Shown piece by piece: positions 58,471 through 64,000 of a stretch of DNA of 64,000 bases (its first letter is position 1; the number at the start of each line of letters is the position of its first letter). The stretch comes from Neospora caninum Liverpool (lineage: Eukaryota > Apicomplexa > Conoidasida > Eucoccidiorida > Sarcocystidae): positions 5,170,710 to 5,234,709 of the forward strand of contig NC_018398.1 of assembly GCF_000208865.1 (NCBI RefSeq), read 5' to 3'. A program made the translations under genes and the position numbers. Below the pieces are notes generated by a model. That model worked only from the letters and a program-made list of their open reading frames with translations, made no database searches and was not told the DNA's origin.

Positions 58471-60666
58471 TTTGACACTTTTGATTGCACAGAAAAAAAC
58501 AAAAAACGTGAAAAACAGTCAACGATGCAGGAAAAAAATGAAAACACAAAACAAACAACACAGACGACACCTCGGACTCCCCCTTGGAGCAAAACGTGTG
58601 GGGGGGGGGAAAACAAGTCGTGAAACTCTGCAGGCAAGCACGAAGAAAACGGAAAGGAGGGAAGATGGCGTAGTGAAGAAGACCCGCCGCCCCCCGACCA
58701 TCGAAACGACGCCCTATAAAAAGAACACCTGAGGCTTCTCCAGATGCATGTCGCCGGGAGACAAAACCCTTCACCTTGCTTTGCCCCCGTTCAACCTCCT
58801 CGCTGTTTCCCGTTGTAACGCTGCCAGGATCGACAGTGAGGGTCAGTGAGGGGGGCAGTTCGAAACGCATTGAAGCTCCGGTGTCTCCTATTGCCATTCC
58901 AACATGCTTCCATTTTTAACTTCACGAGCTACGAGAGTGCATTTCATAAACATAGTCAATCTTCATTTGACACGAACTCTCTTCAGGAAGGTGCTGACGC
59001 AACATCAAACGCACCGGCACCACCGCGATGCTTCAGTTCGCGGAGTTGCCTGATTCTACGGATACTACCCACCGTACGGCTTTAAATTTGGGGCACTGAA
59101 ATTAAAACTCCGTGACAGTGAGAGGTTATGAGGAAATCATTTGTTTCCCAGAGAATAGAAATGGTTCAGGAATTAGCTATGCCGTGAAAAGAGTCGTGCA
59201 ACTCGAGCTGAATAGGAACCTTCTGGTGCTGCGAATCAACCTACAAGTGGTCTTCAAGGAGGGGTACCCAACGCCGTACCACTTAAAGGGATTCTTAATC
59301 TGTACCCATCTCCGCAAGATTATTGCCATGTAGTTTCCCATGCGTCTGTTGCAGGAATGGATGTGTCGGGGGACACATACGGAAAGACACTGAGGGAGAC
59401 TGGCACAGACTAGGTACGGCGTAAGGTGTCAAAAATGAGAAACCTGTTCTCGGGAAAAAAACGCTGCTGCCCGCCATTTCTAGCACCACAATCAAGTCGT
59501 ACAGATGAAGCGGAGCAATGAATACGCCTGATAGCAACGATTCTTCGTTAGCTCCGCAAAAATGCAACTGGTGCCGGTGGCGAAGTGGCACCGGGGAACC
59601 CGCCGTCCAAGTACTACATGGCAGCTTGTTGTTTGAACTCCGTTAGCACCTGCCTTCCCGCCGCAAGCAACAACTGTATGTCTTTATTCTTCGTGTATAT
59701 TCATTTGCACGGCCATTTAGAGACTGCCGAGATGAGTCACGGGCGTCTCATCCCTCCATCAAACGACATCACTGTTCAAGCCTGTGGAGCCAGGTGTGTC
59801 AGGCTGTACAAATGATATCAAATTCTATAGTTGACGAAAGCTGTCACGGTGCGAAGCCATTGGTGATATAGGCGCGTGCTACGCAGGCTCTCAGACTACG
59901 CAGATATGCTACGGGCAGGACGGTAGACACGTGCACTCCGGCGACTGCATCCATTGTTCGAAATATGCGGAGGGATAGGCATACACGGATAGGCAGTGGA
60001 TTATTAGATACAGAAAAGCATGTGGGTGGCTTGGCAGTTCTGAGCCATGGGTACAGATGAGTCATTGTGGTGAGAGCCAGTACACCGGTGCCGCACTGGT
60101 TTGCTGTACAATGGACAGACACATACACCCAGTGCTCGAAGCCGCCGGCGAGACTGTAGTCAAAAATACAGCGCGTTGAATTTTTCAAGACTTTTCTTAG
60201 CAGAGGCACGAAGTCTACAGAAAGTTGAAAGAGCGAAAAGGGATACCGTTTTCAAGCACAGCCCTTTTCCCAGAGATAGATCATTGCCGCAGCTCCCCTG
60301 CCGATGCAGTGGTAGAATCTTCCACCTCCGGCCGTGCGTACAACCGGGCGGCTCCCAAGTGTGGAGAGTTTGACTTCTCCTCCATCTGTACGAGACCTGA
60401 AAATAGCAGACCACAAGCAAGCTTCTACTTATACAGTCAGTTTTGTTTGCACGTCTGAATGCGATGTCAGTTCGCGTACAAAGCCTTTTCACCGGGGAGG
60501 CTGGTTCTGTCACAATCACAGTCATCGGCTGGGGGAGAAAGGGCTGTTGCCCTCCTTAAGGGTTTCCAGCACAGATCCAATTGACAGAGTTGTAGTTATA
60601 ATAGTAAGTTCGCTCCTCATTCTCTAAACAAGCGGGGAAGAGTCTGAGCTGTCCTGGTCTTGCGAA
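58471..60666. other. Intergenic region upstream of eIF5A
   Basis: About 2.2 kb between the eIF5A start and the stop of the next minus-strand gene. The first 200 bases are A-rich on the plus strand, so the eIF5A leader is T/C-rich. Small frames such as 59112-59333 are not recognisable. It should hold the eIF5A promoter and the 3' untranslated region of the cysteine-rich protein gene. Confidence 0.45.
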
Positions 60667-63600
60667 CTAACCCGGAAAAATTGCTTCGATTGTCTCTCGC
60701 GGCGGAACCCATGCCGGCTTAGTAACCAGAGCCTTGACACATCGCAAATTCTGGACGTCTTTGATGTACATGATTTTTGGCCCTTTCTTTCTTAAATTCG
60801 TCTTTTCATGTATCTGAAAAGAAGAGAGGAATGAGAAAACACATTCGCTGCAGCATCTTCATATCCGAAGAATAAGTATGTACCTACATCGCTATAAAAA
60901 CTCTTTAGGTATCTCACCATTCTGTATCTGCGACCTTCAGACCATCAATCTCTGTTTTCTGTCTATCTATCCAGTCACATCTATGTTTTTCTACCCGCTT
61001 TTCATTGACGTGTCTACCCGTCACTGCGCGTCAGACTCTTTGTAGATGTCTACGTATCAAACTATGCGGACCTGCCCATCACGTTGTAAGACTGTTTGCT
61101 ACTTCCTTGCCGCATCTCGTGGAGTTTGTTCCAACACATACCTCCGGACAGTAGTATTGGGTGGCAGCACGCAGCTTGCCAATGCACTTGGGTTTGGGTG
61201 CATTGTATGGACCGAAGACGAGACCAGCTTCATTAAGAGTGTATCCCTGAAGCACGTTTATAGAGTCAAACCAATGTCGTGAACATACTATGGTAGCCTG
61301 CCCGGAAACAGCCATCTTCTCTTTTTTCCGAGGCAAACGGCCATCTGGAAACTCTGCTCGAGACTTCGGCGCGCCAACGCCGAAAGGTTTTTGTCTGGGC
61401 AAACATTTCGCCAGCAGCTGGTCGCCACGAGCGCTCTATAGGCGCAAACGTGCACTGTGCCTAAATTGATCTATCTATCCAAACAATTGTGAAGACACAT
61501 ATTTTGTTTACATGCACGCGTACCTACATATATATATATATATATATATGCTTTAGGAAGTACAAATAGACATATTTATGCGCCCGTGGAAATGAGTCTC
61601 TATATACCTAATGGTGTACGTTGACAATATGCCCTCGTGTGCATGAAACAGCTCCCGTGGCACATTTATGCGAACACGTACATGTAGTTGTCGGACGGAA
61701 AAGCAACGGCTCTTACCGGGGGGCACATCAGGACGAAATCAACGAAAGCTTTTCGTTTGCATTCTTCAAGCTTCAGGCCATTTTGGACTGTCCCCTCGGG
61801 GCAGCGCAAAACTGGCTGTGCATAATGAAAGGAGAGACAGTGGATGGATATCTCGAGGTTCTCTCTCTCGTAGTACACGTTGCCATTTCCCCCTGAAGAC
61901 ATCCATACGTGTGGCAGGTCCTAAAAGAATGGTGGCTGCTCTGCATCTGTGCAGCTCGCATCTCAAAAGCTCCACTCTTGTCTCCATTTTGCTCCTTTTG
62001 TAACATGATCCACCACGGTTTCCGCTGCTGATTTTCTACTGCGTACGCACTGCCAGTTTGAGGTTGCCTGTAAACCCGCTATGTTTCCACGACAAGAATC
62101 GTGGCATTTTTCCACTCATACGTGTAGGAAGTTTTTTGGGGGTACTCGAATCGAGTGGCTCTTGGCTTGTCCACGAAGCCGAATTGAGATGTGGGTCGTC
62201 GTTTTGTGGTATCTGGAATATAGTCTCGAGGACATCGACGCTTTTCGGACTGAGAAACGCGCAAATCTTTTAAATGATCCATTTTCTGTATCGAATACCA
62301 TCGTGGACGACAGAAATTTCCTCGCGAGAAAATTTTGCGTGTCTGCGTGCATTTTTCTGCTTTTCCTCAGACAGGTGCCACAACTGCCACACTCTCACCT
62401 ATCCGCCTGGATAATTTCGTCCAGTCTGGCCGAATGACTTCTTCCACAAGAGAGTTCGGCATCATTAACGAGTAATCAAACGGCTCAGTTTCTCCTCTTC
62501 CGAGTAGAATGAATGGAACTTGTCCCAGCATATCGTGACAAGAGGGACGTATGATACCCTCTTCCGTCCTTACACATGTTCGCGCGGGATGTCCGAGTGA
62601 GCTGTCGAATATCACAGGTGGATCATTTCCCGCCTCGAGGTAGTCTTCGTATGGAATAGTTTCTGGAGGACAAGCAGCGAATGTTTTGATGACTTCAGTC
62701 TGCAGACACACATCCCAAAAGCAGACTGGGGAGATCGTCTGTAGAACGCACTTCTGACCCGATTTTCGCGTACACAAATGACTTCTTTCCTTGCCACACA
62801 GCAGCTTCACACTTTGTCTCTGCTTGCCGAGTGAACAGGAACCGAAGTTTCGCCTGGGATACGAGAACATCAAGTTGGAGAAGATACACATGGCTGCACA
62901 TACAATATAGGTCTATAAGATAAGCAATACTTCATCTCATGCTCCAGAATCGTAAAGGCATCCGTTCAGATTCATGCCATCCAATTGCGAAAACACGATA
63001 CCGGAGGCATAAGGAATTGCGCGTCAGCGAACCATTCTTCCCAACAAGCTTGCTATGCGTCTATGCGGCTACAACACCAGTAAACGCAAACAATGCTTTC
63101 CCCTCCTTCGGCGGTTCCCTGCAGGGTTTTATCTGAGCAAATCGACGACGGTGGTTGCTTCTCAGCCGTATTCCTTACGGCGATGCAGGTCACAAGAGGA
63201 TGGTTTTCTTCGTCATAGAGGTCGTAGTTGACCAACTCCTTCGCGCCCCCTTTGCACCGTGGCGTAGCAAGGTATTCGCCGCGAAACTTGAGTGTCTTGC
63301 TGCACTCCCCACTCCCATCTTTCTGTAGTTCTCAAAGCGCAAATACCACCCAAGGACAGCAGAACACCTCAGGAACACCTGCTCCGAAAATATCGGGCTG
63401 CGCCACGCACACGTGCATACATGATTGGAAATTGTATACTGGGACCGGCATCCATACACCTGGTCGGCTCGTAGATGAATCCTTCTGTACAGTTCGGGAA
63501 TTTTCCAAGCAAGTGCTGAGCAAAAACTAAAGTTAAAAGCGCGTACACAACGACACCGAACGTTTGCCTACTAGTCTGACCTCTATGGTTCGGTCCTTAC

Positions 63601-63885
63601 AAGGAGGGTGCTCTTGTATCCTGGTGGACACTGAGGAATTCTAACAACTTGAGTGGAGACGGCGCACGTCGTTTCATTGAGAGTCTTGGCACCCGGAGGA
63701 CAGCCGATATAGCCCGGATGGGTGCTGTTATACAAGCACTTGGCCATAGGCGGATCTAACACATAAGGAGGGTCACAACTGGGAAGAGCAGGGAGACGCT
63801 CGATTGGTCTACACGGCCCATAACGGTAATCGAGCGGAGTACGTGCTATCCGGTAGCCAATGGGGCAGGTCGAGATCGGTTCAAT
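60667..63885 (-). CDS. Cysteine-rich oocyst-wall-protein-like protein (3' part)
   Basis: Oocyst wall proteins (COWP family) are secreted, disulfide-rich structural proteins of the coccidian oocyst wall. Only the 3' part is in the window. Six minus-strand exons, 63885-63601, 63322-63179, 62699-62399, 61892-61717, 61246-61142 and 60813-60667, join in phase to give the last 385 residues. They contain repeated C-P-x-G/E modules with regularly spaced cysteines: TCPIGYRI, GCPPGAK, QCPPGYK, ACPPETI, RCPEGTV, MCPPGYT and YCPE. This is the type of spacing seen in oocyst wall proteins. The last exon is basic and nearly cysteine-free and ends ...EAIFPG. No membrane segment or GPI signal is seen at this C-terminus. 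The gene continues beyond the right edge, where the signal peptide would be expected. Family membership is inferred from the pattern; it could be another coccidian CPPG-repeat secreted protein. Confidence 0.75.
61525..61549. repeat. (AT)n microsatellite in an intron
   Basis: CATATATAT... tract of about twelve AT dinucleotides in the intron between exons 61892-61717 and 61246-61142 of the cysteine-rich gene. Confidence 0.88.
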
Positions 63886-64000
63886 CTGAAGTGAAACAGA
63901 CGGTTTGAGGGGACTGAAATATAACAGGAAACTCGACGCTCTTTTTGAAACAAAGGAGGGAGCACCAGTGCCCCAGCAAAGAAGGAAGACATGGAACCAA
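63886..64000 (-). other. Intron of the cysteine-rich gene, running off the window
   Basis: The exon starting at 63885 is preceded by TGTTTCACTTCAG, a normal acceptor. The remaining bases to the edge show no cysteine-rich frame and are best read as intron. Confidence 0.55.

Noticed and set aside
1..64000. CRISPR arrays, insertion sequences, prophage or bacterial operons
   Set aside because: No such structures were seen; introns, splice signals and protein families are eukaryotic and apicomplexan.

Overview
The window looks like nuclear DNA of a coccidian apicomplexan, most likely Toxoplasma gondii or a very close relative (Hammondia, Neospora). Genes are large and intron-rich, with GT..AG introns behind long polypyrimidine tracts. 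Several starts have the CAAAATG context. There is an ApiAP2 transcription factor, an oocyst-wall-type cysteine-rich protein, and long AT, CT and TATG microsatellites. The species call is inference. The neighbourhood of an ApiAP2 gene, mitochondrial HSP70 and eIF5A fits my memory of T. gondii chromosome XII, which I could not check.

Left part (1-21.4 kb): a tRNA-Thr(CGU) gene, then a roughly 10.7 kb plus-strand gene for COG5, the Golgi tethering subunit, in about 13 exons. COG5 carries a pyrimidine minisatellite before its start and a 0.9 kb TATG array in an intron. It converges with a minus-strand ApiAP2 gene of about 2,063 residues, tentatively AP2XII-9, whose DNA-binding domain is split by its only detected coding intron.

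Middle (21.4-48.8 kb): a 3.3 kb divergent intergenic region leads to a plus-strand MORN-repeat protein resembling RSPH1. Three minus-strand genes follow: proteasome activator PA28 (7 exons, 267 aa), an unrecognised single-pass membrane protein of at least 1,206 aa (6 exons), and mitochondrial HSP70 (6 exons, 736 aa).

Right part (48.8-64 kb): a plus-strand single-exon gene with an SR/K-rich region and a RanBP2-type zinc finger is divergent from mtHSP70. Then come a small minus-strand multi-exon candidate, a short plus-strand ORF of uncertain status, eIF5A (single exon, hypusine site intact), and the 3' six exons of a cysteine-rich, oocyst-wall-protein-like gene that runs off the right edge.

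There is no operon logic here. Genes are individually promoted and cover secretory transport, transcription, cytoskeleton or axoneme, proteasome control, mitochondrial import and folding, translation, and oocyst wall. Exon borders were worked out by eye from splice motifs, reading-phase continuity and family resemblance. Where phases did not close, the entry says so.
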